In this document: positions 1-7,973 of the stretch, piece by piece
How the letters are laid out: the number at the start of each line of letters is the position of its first letter
Position numbering within the stretch: the stretch's first letter is position 1
Source: Treponema sp.
GTDB lineage: Bacteria; Spirochaetota; Spirochaetia; Treponematales; Breznakiellaceae
DNA length: 12,722 nucleotides
NCBI GenBank assembly: GCA_031266255.1
Contig: JAISBK010000020.1
Location: forward strand, 1-12,722
Direction of reading: 5' to 3'
Translations under genes and position numbers: made by a program
The notes under the pieces: model-generated
The model's database searches: none
Told to the model about the DNA's origin: nothing
Seen by the model: the letters and a program-made list of their open reading frames with translations, nothing else

Positions 1-1016
1 GCTCCATCAAGGTCATTGATATGGCTGACAATGCGTTTGGTGGAATCGGTGGTTACGGCGACCATGGTTATTTGGGAGTCTGCTTCGTTTTGTACGGAAT
101 TCATTTGACTGACAATCACCGCTACATCACTAAAGGATTTTTTAACCGCATCTTTGAGGTTATTACTGATGGTAGCCAATTTTTGGACTTGGTGGTTGAG
201 GTTGGCTACCAAGCGTTTGAGGTTATCCCGTATGGTACACAGGGCTTTTTGCTGACCGCCGATTTCATTATGGGTAGTGATGGGGATTTGGATATCGAAA
301 TGGGCTTGGGCTAGTTCTCCGGCTGCAAGGGTAACCTGGTTTATTGGTTTGACCAGGACGGTGGCAAGTACATAAGCACCCACGGTTGCCAAAACAACCG
401 CGAAAATCATAGAAACGATCAACGCGAAGTAGGCATTCTGGTGCAAACCTTCCACGTAAGAGACGTTATAATCTACTGCCAGAATAGCGGTAACCGTACC
501 CTTTTGCATAAGGGGGAGAATACCGGTTACATGGGTACCGAATTCATCGGAGTAGGGGGACTTGGTTACCTGAAACCTTCCAGTCTGGTACACCTCCTCT
601 ATGGCTTCTCTAATGCTCTCTTGCGCCTCATAGGGACTGAGAAAAAGACCTTCCGCTAAAAAGCTGAGGGGATCACCTTCCTTAAGGGCACCGACAAGAA
701 ACCGGTAGGTATTACCTTGCTGCCGGTCAAGTAAAACAATATCTTCAACATTAAACAGCTTCGTAAAGGTATGCAGTTTAATGAAGAGATCGGTAAATGT
801 TTCCGACTGAACATGCCCCTCTTTGATAATAGAGGTGGGGTCGCTTAAAACCGGTAAACTTGCTGAGACCCCCTCAAGAACCTGCTTCAACGTAGCTTCA
901 TAGGTATCTTTAATGTACGCCCTGTACTGAGCATAAATTACCATACCCACACCAAATGAAATAACCACGCTTAACGTGACCAATAAGATAAAAAGGGTAC
1001 TCCTTAAACTTCTCAT
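1..1016 (-). CDS. Methyl-accepting chemotaxis protein, 3' end outside window (partial)
   Basis: Transmembrane chemoreceptor; 338 complete codons are visible and the C-terminal part lies beyond base 1. I translated the minus strand by hand. Residues 8-29 form a hydrophobic first membrane helix after a short basic N-terminus. Residues 30-194 are the periplasmic sensor; the stretch near 160-184 (GILPLMQKGTVTAILAVDY) has the look of a Cache-type ligand domain. Residues 196-222 are the second membrane helix. A HAMP linker follows from KPIN at 223 to EIGG at 251-254, then the helical start of the signalling domain. The receptor tip and any methylation or CheR-tether sites are not in the window. The ATG at 1016 is chosen because AGGAG stands upstream, although the spacing of about 12 bases is long. 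It lies 45 bases after the peptide synthetase gene on the same strand, so the two are probably co-transcribed. The ligand is unknown. Confidence 0.9.
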   Translation of the reverse strand, partial: MRSLRSTLFILLVTLSVVISFGVGMVIYAQYRAYIKDTYEATLKQVLEGVSASLPVLSDPTSIIKEGHVQSETFTDLFIKLHTFTKLFNVEDIVLLDRQQGNTYRFLVGALKEGDPLSFLAEGLFLSPYEAQESIREAIEEVYQTGRFQVTKSPYSDEFGTHVTGILPLMQKGTVTAILAVDYNVSYVEGLHQNAYFALIVSMIFAVVLATVGAYVLATVLVKPINQVTLAAGELAQAHFDIQIPITTHNEIGGQQKALCTIRDNLKRLVANLNHQVQKLATISNNLKDAVKKSFSDVAVIVSQMNSVQNEADSQITMVAVTTDSTKRIVSHINDLDG

Positions 1017-1061
1017 ATTGAGATTTTTCTCCTATCGTAATGCAGCAGCAGGTAACAATCC

Positions 1062-4000
1062 TTATACTGCTCTTGCCGAATCAACCGGCACTTCACGGAT
1101 CTTTGCGTTTATGTGAGCGGTAATGTACTCAAGTACTGAAAGATAATTATGCAAAAAACGTTTGATCGTATGCTTTGAATAATTATACGTATTATATTCA
1201 ATCCGTAAACGGGCAGCAGTATCCATTGCTTCAATGTTAAACAGTATATCTTCATTATCACTCAGATAGGTAGTATGATATTCCATATCAAAAGATACCG
1301 ATACATCATCAGCGAGCGCAAACTGATAAAAGAATTGGTTGTAACTAAAAACAGTCCGTGCTTTAAAAAGTTTTCCTACTTCAAAAGGATCGACGTAGCT
1401 ATACTTGAGATCGTCCATACTTTGCTTTTGGACTAACGTAAAGAGGTCGGCAAACCTGGTATCGGTATCAATGATAACCCGTCTCCCTATTTTACTTACC
1501 AAGAATCCAAGAATATCTGCAATACCGTTGACCGGATACCACCTTTCATTTAACAATAAACTGAATACCACATCGGAACTTCCGCTTTCGTTTTGCAAGA
1601 GAACGGCGAAGACCCCTTCGTATATGGCAGCGACGCTCACCCTATACTGGCGCGCAACACTACGGATGCCTTCACTAACGGGGTATGGAATATCCAACAG
1701 TTCTAACGAACAGCTCCAGTTGCCTTGGGGATTCGGATAGTCATGGATCAGATCCACCGTTGCCGTATGTCCGGCAATTTTTTTTGAAAAATACGCAAGA
1801 GCCGCATCTTGATCCAGTCCATTAACATAATTGATAAGCTCTTCATAAGAAAAAGCATCGTTACGTTTCTGGGCTATCTTTTCTTTTAGAAGCGTAATCG
1901 GCACACCTTTCGCCAGTTCCTGATAGGTCTTCGTAAAGTCCCGCATAAAAATACCGAGTCCCCAACCATCTATAACGATGTGGTGCACACTTATAATAAT
2001 ATGCGTATAGTTGGTTCCTTCTTTGAGGAGAATAATGCGGATGAGGTTGTCTTTTTCAAAATCAAACCCTCTCCTCAGCTCCTGCTTCACCACTCGGTCA
2101 ATTGGTTCATCACTCATAATGCTCATTTCGAGTCCCCGGTTTGATACGATGAGCTGCTTCGGCACCGGTACATCCCGGTAAACAATTGCGGTCTGCAGTA
2201 CCGGATGCTTGCGCACGGTAATGGCAAAGGCTGCACAACACAGATCACTATCCAAAGGACCTTGTACCGTGTATGAGTTCTGTATATGAAGCGTTTCCCG
2301 TTCCGGATGCGTAAGGCAAAAATGTAAAAATGCAGTCTGTAAGCAGGTTAAATCATAGATCCGTTCTATGTTTTCCCGTCCATACTGAGCAAGTACCCGA
2401 TTAAACTGCTCGTCACTCCACTCCACAGGCTTTTCCCACACACCAGCCGGTTTCTTCTCAATCGAAGCAACATGAGGCACGAGAAGACGGGCTATATCCC
2501 GTAAGGTATGCTCTGGATTTATAATAGCTGCTATTTCAATGGTATATTTTTTTTCTATGAGTAACGTTATTAACTGTATCGCCCCAAGGGAATCCCCCCC
2601 GGCTTCACTGAAATTGTGCTCAAAATCAAGCTGCCTGGTACCCACTATCTCCCCTAAACATTCTACCAAGACCTGCTCTTCCGGGGTTTCTGCACAGGAT
2701 ACCTCCCCACGCTCCCCACGGACGGGCTTCGCTAACGCGTTCCGGTCGTATTTCCCATTCGCATTAACCGGTATCGTTTCTACCTTAACAAAGACTGCAG
2801 GTACCATATAATAAGGCAGACTCTGGGATACATAGGCTTGCAATGCCCCTTCTTCCAAAACCTCATCAGCCGTATAGTACCCCACGATATATTTTTCTCC
2901 CCGCACCTCGTCCTCAAAGGCCGTACAAACCGCTTCTTTTACCCCGTCGTACTTCCTCATGGTCATCTCGATTTCCCCAAGTTCAATCCGGAACCCTCGA
3001 ATCTTTACCTGCGTATCAATACGCCCTAAAAACGCATAGTTCCCATCCGGTAAAACCCGGCATAAATCCCCGGTCCGGTATATCGTCTCATACCCCGCTT
3101 CGTCGCTAAAAGGATTCGCGATAAACTTTTCCGCACTCAATTCAGGCTGTTTGAGATATCCCGCACCTACCTGAATACCTGCTATACACAATTCTCCAGC
3201 TTCCCCATCAGGCAGCAACTGCATGTGCTCATCCACAATATACCCACAGTTGTTCTTAATAACTTTGCCGATAGGGTAGTGGTCATATTTCTTATCCACC
3301 AAAAAAAGGGTACTTACCGCACTCACCTCAGTAGGCCCATACAGGTTGTATAGCACAAAATTACGCCCAGGCCCATAGGTCAGCCTATCCCCTCCTGCAA
3401 CTACCGACTTGAGCGTCGTGTTTTCACAAAACGAATCAAAAAATGTGATGATTGAAGGAGGTAAATACATCGTCGTTATCCCATGCTCATTGGTGTACCT
3501 GCTGAGCGCCCGCATATCCAGCATCACCTCGGTCGGTATAATATCTACCCGCGCCCCACGGGCTAAAAACGGAAATATCTGTAAAACCGAAGCATCAAAC
3601 CCAAAACTGGCATACACCCCGGAAACAGCATCCTCGTTGAACCCCAGTTCAGCAGCATAACCATCAATCAGGTTCATAAGGCCCTTGTGCATATTCACCG
3701 CTCCCTTTGGCCTACCCGTGGTTCCCGAAGTATAGATCACATAATCCATATCTTCACCATCAATAACCGGTTCAGGAGTCGCCTCCTCTTCTACCCACAA
3801 ATCCTCGGCATACAGTACCGTACCGCAGAATCCCTGGGTATGCACGGCTAAGTCCCGGGAGGTGATGAGTACCTTTGCCTCAGAATCTTCGAGCATAAAG
3901 GCAATGCGGCTGTCAGGATACCGGGGATCAATGGGCATGTACGCAGCTCCTGCCTGAAATACCCCAATAGCAGCAATGGGAAAAAAGGCGGTACGCCCTA

Positions 4001-4190
4001 GAAAAAGAGCGACTATATCGCCCCGGCCCACCCCAGATTCAGTCAGTTTCCGGTACACATAATTGGCATACTGCTGGGTCTTGCGGTAGGTAATAGGGAC
4101 ATTAGTTACATCCGAGAGGGCATGATGATCGGGAGTACAGATGACCTGTTTTTGAAATGCATGCAGAAAGGTTTGTTCGGTGAGAACCAT
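1062..4190 (-). CDS. Nonribosomal peptide synthetase, one module: adenylation-carrier-condensation
   Basis: A 1042-residue single-module peptide synthetase that should activate an amino acid as its adenylate, load it on a phosphopantetheine arm and condense it with an acceptor. Adenylation domain, about 1-490: A3 loop YTSGTTGRPKG at 153-163, A5 NLYGPTE at 282-288, A7 YRTGD at 371-375, A8 around KIRGFRIELGEIE at 396-408, and A10 NANGKYDR with Lys480. Carrier domain, about 500-575: GGDSL with Ser534 as attachment site. Condensation domain, about 608-1030: HHIVIDG at 736-742 with His737 catalytic. There is no N-terminal condensation domain, no following module, and no thioesterase or reductase. 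The ATG at 4190 is preferred because AAGGAG stands 10 bases upstream; the frame stays open to a TTG at 4316, but the extra 42 residues look non-coding. The condensation half is visibly AT-richer than the adenylation half. Product and substrate are unknown. Confidence 0.93.
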   Translation of the reverse strand: MVLTEQTFLHAFQKQVICTPDHHALSDVTNVPITYRKTQQYANYVYRKLTESGVGRGDIVALFLGRTAFFPIAAIGVFQAGAAYMPIDPRYPDSRIAFMLEDSEAKVLITSRDLAVHTQGFCGTVLYAEDLWVEEEATPEPVIDGEDMDYVIYTSGTTGRPKGAVNMHKGLMNLIDGYAAELGFNEDAVSGVYASFGFDASVLQIFPFLARGARVDIIPTEVMLDMRALSRYTNEHGITTMYLPPSIITFFDSFCENTTLKSVVAGGDRLTYGPGRNFVLYNLYGPTEVSAVSTLFLVDKKYDHYPIGKVIKNNCGYIVDEHMQLLPDGEAGELCIAGIQVGAGYLKQPELSAEKFIANPFSDEAGYETIYRTGDLCRVLPDGNYAFLGRIDTQVKIRGFRIELGEIEMTMRKYDGVKEAVCTAFEDEVRGEKYIVGYYTADEVLEEGALQAYVSQSLPYYMVPAVFVKVETIPVNANGKYDRNALAKPVRGERGEVSCAETPEEQVLVECLGEIVGTRQLDFEHNFSEAGGDSLGAIQLITLLIEKKYTIEIAAIINPEHTLRDIARLLVPHVASIEKKPAGVWEKPVEWSDEQFNRVLAQYGRENIERIYDLTCLQTAFLHFCLTHPERETLHIQNSYTVQGPLDSDLCCAAFAITVRKHPVLQTAIVYRDVPVPKQLIVSNRGLEMSIMSDEPIDRVVKQELRRGFDFEKDNLIRIILLKEGTNYTHIIISVHHIVIDGWGLGIFMRDFTKTYQELAKGVPITLLKEKIAQKRNDAFSYEELINYVNGLDQDAALAYFSKKIAGHTATVDLIHDYPNPQGNWSCSLELLDIPYPVSEGIRSVARQYRVSVAAIYEGVFAVLLQNESGSSDVVFSLLLNERWYPVNGIADILGFLVSKIGRRVIIDTDTRFADLFTLVQKQSMDDLKYSYVDPFEVGKLFKARTVFSYNQFFYQFALADDVSVSFDMEYHTTYLSDNEDILFNIEAMDTAARLRIEYNTYNYSKHTIKRFLHNYLSVLEYITAHINAKIREVPVDSARAV

Positions 4191-4287
4191 AAACGGGTAT
4201 CTCCTTGGTTTGGTATGAGATGGAATAGATGGGCTAGTTTGGTTTAGACGTACGATAAAATCAATAGCACTTGAGGCATCTATAGTA

Positions 4288-4316
4288 AAGATATTATTAT
4301 TTAGAGAAAAAGACAA
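4288..4316 (-). promoter_or_regulatory. Weak sigma-70-like promoter candidate for the peptide synthetase gene
   Basis: On the minus strand TTGTCT (4316-4311) is followed after 17 bases by TATCTT (4293-4288). Each hexamer matches the consensus at four of six positions, so this is a candidate only. It would give a leader of about 90 bases ahead of the ATG at 4190. The surrounding DNA is AT-rich and other weak pairings are possible. Confidence 0.25.
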
Positions 4317-4371
4317 GTATCTGTTTTTACTTTACAGCAATTCCACATCGTCATAAAGGGGAACATATCTC

Positions 4372-4404
4372 ATGGACAACCCAATAAACCTGCTCGGTAC
4401 CTGA
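4372..4404 (+). CDS. Possible 10-codon leader peptide upstream of ptsI
   Basis: The frame reads MDNPINLLGT then TGA. An AAAGGGGA stretch ends about 10 bases ahead of its ATG, which is a plausible ribosome binding site. No attenuator-like stem or run of one regulatory amino acid follows it, and a frame this short can easily arise by chance. Function is unknown; it may not be translated. Confidence 0.15.
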   Translation: MDNPINLLGT

Positions 4405-4461
4405 ACCTAGGAAACCCCCGCCTGATACAACGCGGCCAAGGATGGACTGGAAAAAAAGTAC

Positions 4462-4491
4462 TTGTCAATGGAGGGGGGTTTAGGGTATTCT
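4462..4491 (+). promoter_or_regulatory. Promoter candidate directly in front of ptsI
   Basis: TTGTCA (4462-4467, five of six consensus bases) is followed after 18 bases by TATTCT (4486-4491, four of six). Transcription would begin about 7 bases further on, at or next to the ATG at 4499. The only strong purine run, GGAGGGGGG at 4470-4478, is about 20 bases from the start codon and would lie inside the promoter spacer, so it is unlikely to act as the ribosome binding site. Confidence 0.4.
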
Positions 4492-4498
4492 TCAAGGA

Positions 4499-6256
4499 AT
4501 GAAAAAATTCACCGGTATTCCTGCGTCGCCGGGTATAGCTATTGAAAAGGCGTTTTTATATTGGGAGGATGATTTTCTCGATATTCCCCGATATAGTATA
4601 CGGAAAAATCAAGTTGAATCTGAATGGGAGCGGTTTCTCGCGGCTAACCGTGAAGCCACGGAAGAAGTCAAAGACTTGCATGAACATGCCTTACGGGAAG
4701 TGAGCAAGGAACAAGCCGCTATTTTTCAGTCCCATTTGATGATGCTTGAAGATCTGGATTTTCAGGATCAAATTAAAGATCATCTTGGGGACAGCTTGCA
4801 AAATATAGAATGGGTGTTCTGGGATATTTCCCATGACTTATCCCAGCGCTTAATGGCTTCCCCGGATGCCCAGTTTCGGGAACGGGCCACCGATATTTCC
4901 GATGTATCCCACCGGGTGATGCATCGGCTGCTTTCTGTTAAGAAGTTTTCCCTGGCGGATCTCAGTTCCGATGTGATCTTGGTGAGCCATGATCTGCTGC
5001 CCTCAGATGTGTTAGCCATGAACAAGGAGCGGGTCAAGGCCATTGTTATGGATGCAGGGGGACGAACATCCCACACGGCAATTCTTGCCCGGGCCTTTGC
5101 TATTCCCGCAGTGCTGGGGCTTTCCACCATCACCAAAGAAATTGATGAGGGTGATAAACTGGTGGTAAACGGCGCTTCAGGCGAGGTGATCATTAACCCG
5201 GATACCCAGGTTTTGTGGCAGTACCAAGGGGTTATCGATCAGTACCGGAAGCGTTTTGATGAGTCTTTAGAACTGCGGGAGCTTCCTGCTGAGACAAAAG
5301 ACGGGTATCGGGTCTGCCTCAAGGCCAATATTGAAATCCCTGAAGAAGCAGATAACGTATCTCGTTATGGTGCAGAAGGCATAGGGTTGTATCGTTCGGA
5401 ATTCCTCTTTCTTACGCCAAAACAGGGAATCGCGGAAGAGGAGCAGTACCGATCCTATAGTCATGTACTCAACATGATGGCAGGCCGGCCAGTAACCATA
5501 AGAACCCTGGACAGCGGCGGGGACAAGTTGCTTCCGAATTTCCAGGCTGCTGATGAAAAGAATCCCCTCCTGGGCTGGCGGGCTATCAGATTTTCCCTTT
5601 CCCTGCCTGAGCTTTTTAAGACCCAGTTGCGGGCCTTGTTGCGGTCCAGTATTAAGGGAAACCTGCGGATCATGTTTCCCATGATTTCTGGAATCGAAGA
5701 ACTAGAGCAAGCCCTGAGTATGTTGGAGGAGGCCAAAGCTGAGTGCCGCCAGAAGAACCAGGCGTATAGCGACCATATAGAAGTAGGGATTATGATTGAA
5801 GTTCCGGCCGCGGCTATGACTGCGGATATTTTGGCGGAACGATCGGATTTTTTTTCCATTGGTACGAACGATCTCATCCAGTATGCTCTGGCAGTAGATC
5901 GGGGAAACGAACGGGTCAATTATCTTGCCCAGCCGTCTCATCCGGCGGTGCTCCGGTTCCTCAAGAAGATCATCCAGAGCGCCCACGAAAAAGGAATTCG
6001 GGCAGCTATGTGTGGAGAGTTAGCCGGAGATCCTTCGGCTACCGCCTTGCTTTTAGGCTTAGGATTGGATGAATTTAGTATGACGGCTCAGTCCATCCCG
6101 CAGGTCAAACGGATCATCCGGGGGGTGAGTATGGAAAATTGCCGGATGTTGGCGGAAAATGCTCTGCAGTGTACCTCCTATTATCACGTTACCGTCTTGG
6201 TGGAAGCCTGGATGGCCGAATACTTCCCAAATGACTATGAAATTCGATCCCGATAA
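4499..6256 (+). CDS. ptsI: Phosphoenolpyruvate-protein phosphotransferase (PTS enzyme I)
   Basis: Cytoplasmic enzyme that takes phosphate from phosphoenolpyruvate and passes it to HPr, the first step of the phosphotransferase system. At 585 residues it has the usual length. The N-terminal domain carries the phosphohistidine motif GGRTSHTAI with His192. The C-terminal barrel shows GIGLYRSEFLF (294-304), RTLDSGGDK (335-343), NPLLGWRAIR (355-364), GIMIEVPAA (430-438), the GTNDLIQY segment near 455 and the acid-base Cys505 in AMCGE. All expected catalytic residues appear intact. The ATG matches the family start (MKKFTGIPASPGIA) and an in-frame stop at 4481-4483 rules out a long extension. A normal ribosome binding site is missing: AAGGA touches the ATG. 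Its stop lies inside the start of der, so the two are coupled. No HPr or enzyme II gene is in the window, so whether it serves sugar uptake or only regulation cannot be seen. Confidence 0.97.
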   Translation: MKKFTGIPASPGIAIEKAFLYWEDDFLDIPRYSIRKNQVESEWERFLAANREATEEVKDLHEHALREVSKEQAAIFQSHLMMLEDLDFQDQIKDHLGDSLQNIEWVFWDISHDLSQRLMASPDAQFRERATDISDVSHRVMHRLLSVKKFSLADLSSDVILVSHDLLPSDVLAMNKERVKAIVMDAGGRTSHTAILARAFAIPAVLGLSTITKEIDEGDKLVVNGASGEVIINPDTQVLWQYQGVIDQYRKRFDESLELRELPAETKDGYRVCLKANIEIPEEADNVSRYGAEGIGLYRSEFLFLTPKQGIAEEEQYRSYSHVLNMMAGRPVTIRTLDSGGDKLLPNFQAADEKNPLLGWRAIRFSLSLPELFKTQLRALLRSSIKGNLRIMFPMISGIEELEQALSMLEEAKAECRQKNQAYSDHIEVGIMIEVPAAAMTADILAERSDFFSIGTNDLIQYALAVDRGNERVNYLAQPSHPAVLRFLKKIIQSAHEKGIRAAMCGELAGDPSATALLLGLGLDEFSMTAQSIPQVKRIIRGVSMENCRMLAENALQCTSYYHVTVLVEAWMAEYFPNDYEIRSR

Positions 6257-7631
6257 ACACTATCAGCATCTTCCGGTGGTCGTGCTGGTGGGGCGGCCCA
6301 ATGTAGGTAAGTCCACCCTGTTTAACCGTTTGGTTCATACCCGCAGGGTCATCACGGATCCGACCCCAGGAGTTACCCGTGATTCCGTGGGGATGAATAC
6401 GTTTATCCAGGGGAAACCCCTGAGACTCATTGATACCGGGGGATTTAAGCTGGAAAAAGCCGCGGAAGACCAGGATCGAACCTTGGACGCCCTGGTACAA
6501 GCCCGAACACGGGAAACCTTGAAGCAGGCAGATCGGATCATTCTCCTTTTGGAAGCCGGGGTTCTTACCAATGAAGATGAGGAATTCATCGAATTCCTGC
6601 GGCCTTTCCAGGATCGGCTGTTGGTGGCGGTCAATAAGACCGAGGGAGGCCGCCGGGAGCAGGATGCTTGGAATTGCCTCTCCTATGGGTTTGACCGGTT
6701 CTTTATGATCTCCGCAGAACATGGGGATCATGTGGCGGATCTGGAAGCGGCTATCATTGCAGGGCTTGATTTTTCTCAAGTCCTTGAGTCAGAGGAGGGA
6801 ACAAAACCAACCTACGAACCGATAGGTATCGCCCTCCTGGGAAAGCCCAATACCGGGAAGTCCACGCTGTCCAATCGGCTCACTGCTTCGGGGGCTTCTA
6901 TTGTGAGCGATATACCGGGTACCACAAGAGATGTGGTGGAAGGGGAATTCCAGTATAAGAACCGGACCTTCAAAATCTTGGATACTGCAGGGATCCGACG
7001 GAAAGCCAAGGTGAGGGAAAACATCGAATATTATTCAGTGAACCGGGCCATCAAAGCCATTGACCAGGCGGATCTGGTCTTTTTGGTGATCGATGCCCAG
7101 GACGGGCTTTCGGATCAGGATAAGAAAATCGCGGCTTTGGCCCATGATCAGGGTCGGGGTATCATTATGGTGCTCAACAAATGGGATACCATGCCTCAGG
7201 TAAAGAACACGCTACAGGCGGTTCAGGATCGGATCCGGTTCCTGTTTGGTAAAATGGAATACGCGCCGATCATTCCGGTGAGCGCCAAGAATGGAACCGG
7301 GGTAGATACGTTGCTGGATACGGCCCTGAGACTGTACGGCCAGCTCATACGGCACATTGATACCAGCCTCCTTAACCGGGTCCTTGAAGGCTGGCTCCAG
7401 GCGTATCCTCCTCCTATAGGCCCCCAGACCCGGTTTAAAGTCAAGTACGCACTCCAAGTTTCAGATAAACCGGTCAAATTCGTGTTTTTTGTGTCCCGCC
7501 CCCAGGCGGTCAGTGCAGCCTATGTATCCTATCTCCGGAATAAGATCCGCGAAGATTTGGGTTTTTCCCACATACCGGTTACCATTGAACTGCGTTCTTC
7601 TAGGAAAGCAGTCCGGCATGCCAAGGAATAA
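6231..7631 (+). CDS. der: Ribosome-assembly GTPase Der (EngA)
   Basis: Double-GTPase needed for maturation of the 50S ribosomal subunit; 466 residues. First G domain: GRPNVGKST (21-29), PGVTRD (46-51), DTGG (68-71), NKTE (135-138), SAEHG (161-165). Second G domain: GKPNTGKST (204-212), PGTTRD (229-234), DTAG (251-254), NKWD (316-319), SAKNG (351-355). The remaining 110 residues or so form the KH-like RNA-binding domain typical of Der. The first domain has Glu in place of the usual Asp in the NKxD guanine motif. The start is uncertain: ATG 6231 and ATG 6237 are both plausible, both overlap the end of ptsI by about 20-26 bases, and neither has a clear ribosome binding site, so translation is probably coupled to ptsI. 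An earlier ATG at 6159 would add residues unlike the family. The next gene begins 3 bases after the stop. Confidence 0.96.
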   Translation: MTMKFDPDKHYQHLPVVVLVGRPNVGKSTLFNRLVHTRRVITDPTPGVTRDSVGMNTFIQGKPLRLIDTGGFKLEKAAEDQDRTLDALVQARTRETLKQADRIILLLEAGVLTNEDEEFIEFLRPFQDRLLVAVNKTEGGRREQDAWNCLSYGFDRFFMISAEHGDHVADLEAAIIAGLDFSQVLESEEGTKPTYEPIGIALLGKPNTGKSTLSNRLTASGASIVSDIPGTTRDVVEGEFQYKNRTFKILDTAGIRRKAKVRENIEYYSVNRAIKAIDQADLVFLVIDAQDGLSDQDKKIAALAHDQGRGIIMVLNKWDTMPQVKNTLQAVQDRIRFLFGKMEYAPIIPVSAKNGTGVDTLLDTALRLYGQLIRHIDTSLLNRVLEGWLQAYPPPIGPQTRFKVKYALQVSDKPVKFVFFVSRPQAVSAAYVSYLRNKIREDLGFSHIPVTIELRSSRKAVRHAKE

Positions 7632-7634
7632 ATC

Positions 7635-7973
7635 ATGATCTACTACACCCTGGGAGACCTGGAACAGCTTTTAGGATTAAAGAACTACGTCATACGGTAC
7701 TGGGAAAAGGAGGTTCCCTTGTTACAACCCCATAAGGACGAACGTGGAAAACGGTACTATGCAAATCAGGATCTACAAATTCTGTTTAGGCTTAAATACC
7801 TCCTCTATGATCGGCATTTTACTTTGGAAGGCGCGAGGAACCAGCTCTTTCGCGAGGTATCGGGGAAGCAGCAGAACCTGCGGGCACAGATTGCGGCGCT
7901 CCGTTCCGATTTAGTGGCGCTCTATGAGCTGGTTAAGGGGAAAAACAGCTCCGCCATACCCAAGAAGCTCTGA
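7635..7973 (+). CDS. Small MerR-family DNA-binding regulator
   Basis: A 112-residue protein with an N-terminal MerR winged helix-turn-helix: YTLGDLEQLLGL, VIRYWEKEVPLL and the GKRYY wing cover about residues 4-45, followed by the helix DLQILFRLKYLLYDRHFTLE. From about 80 on it is a helix with heptad-like leucines that probably pairs two subunits. There is no cysteine anywhere and no separate effector domain, so it is not a metal or thiol sensor of the classic kind; the ligand, if any, and the target promoter are unknown. The ATG at 7635 follows AAGGA by 7 bases and lies 3 bases after der; its TGA shares one base with the next start codon. It sits in the middle of a ribosome-assembly unit, so it may control that unit or may simply be carried along. 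Confidence 0.85.
   Translation: MIYYTLGDLEQLLGLKNYVIRYWEKEVPLLQPHKDERGKRYYANQDLQILFRLKYLLYDRHFTLEGARNQLFREVSGKQQNLRAQIAALRSDLVALYELVKGKNSSAIPKKL

Larger units (their letters stand above)
4191..4498. other. Divergent intergenic region between the peptide synthetase gene and ptsI
   Basis: These 308 bases hold no gene of normal size. They should carry the control signals of both divergent units. On the minus strand I see the ribosome binding site AAGGAG of the synthetase gene and a weak promoter candidate (separate entry). On the plus strand there is a promoter candidate directly in front of ptsI and a possible 10-codon reading frame at 4372-4404 (separate entries). No strong hairpin or direct repeat was found by eye. 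Confidence 0.6.

Noticed and set aside
21..659. Open plus-strand frames of up to about 97 codons at the left edge
   Set aside because: They lie antisense to the chemoreceptor gene, whose translation shows membrane helices and a HAMP linker; the plus-strand frames show no family resemblance.
4191..4316. TTG start at 4316 adding 42 residues to the peptide synthetase
   Set aside because: The extra residues do not resemble an adenylation domain, and the ATG at 4190 has AAGGAG at correct spacing.
5461..5986. Minus-strand open frames inside ptsI
   Set aside because: They mirror the codon pattern of a fully conserved enzyme I and have no recognisable domain.
6159..6230. Earlier ATG for der at 6159
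   Set aside because: It would overlap ptsI by nearly 100 bases and add residues not seen in the Der family; later ATGs at 6231 or 6237 fit better.
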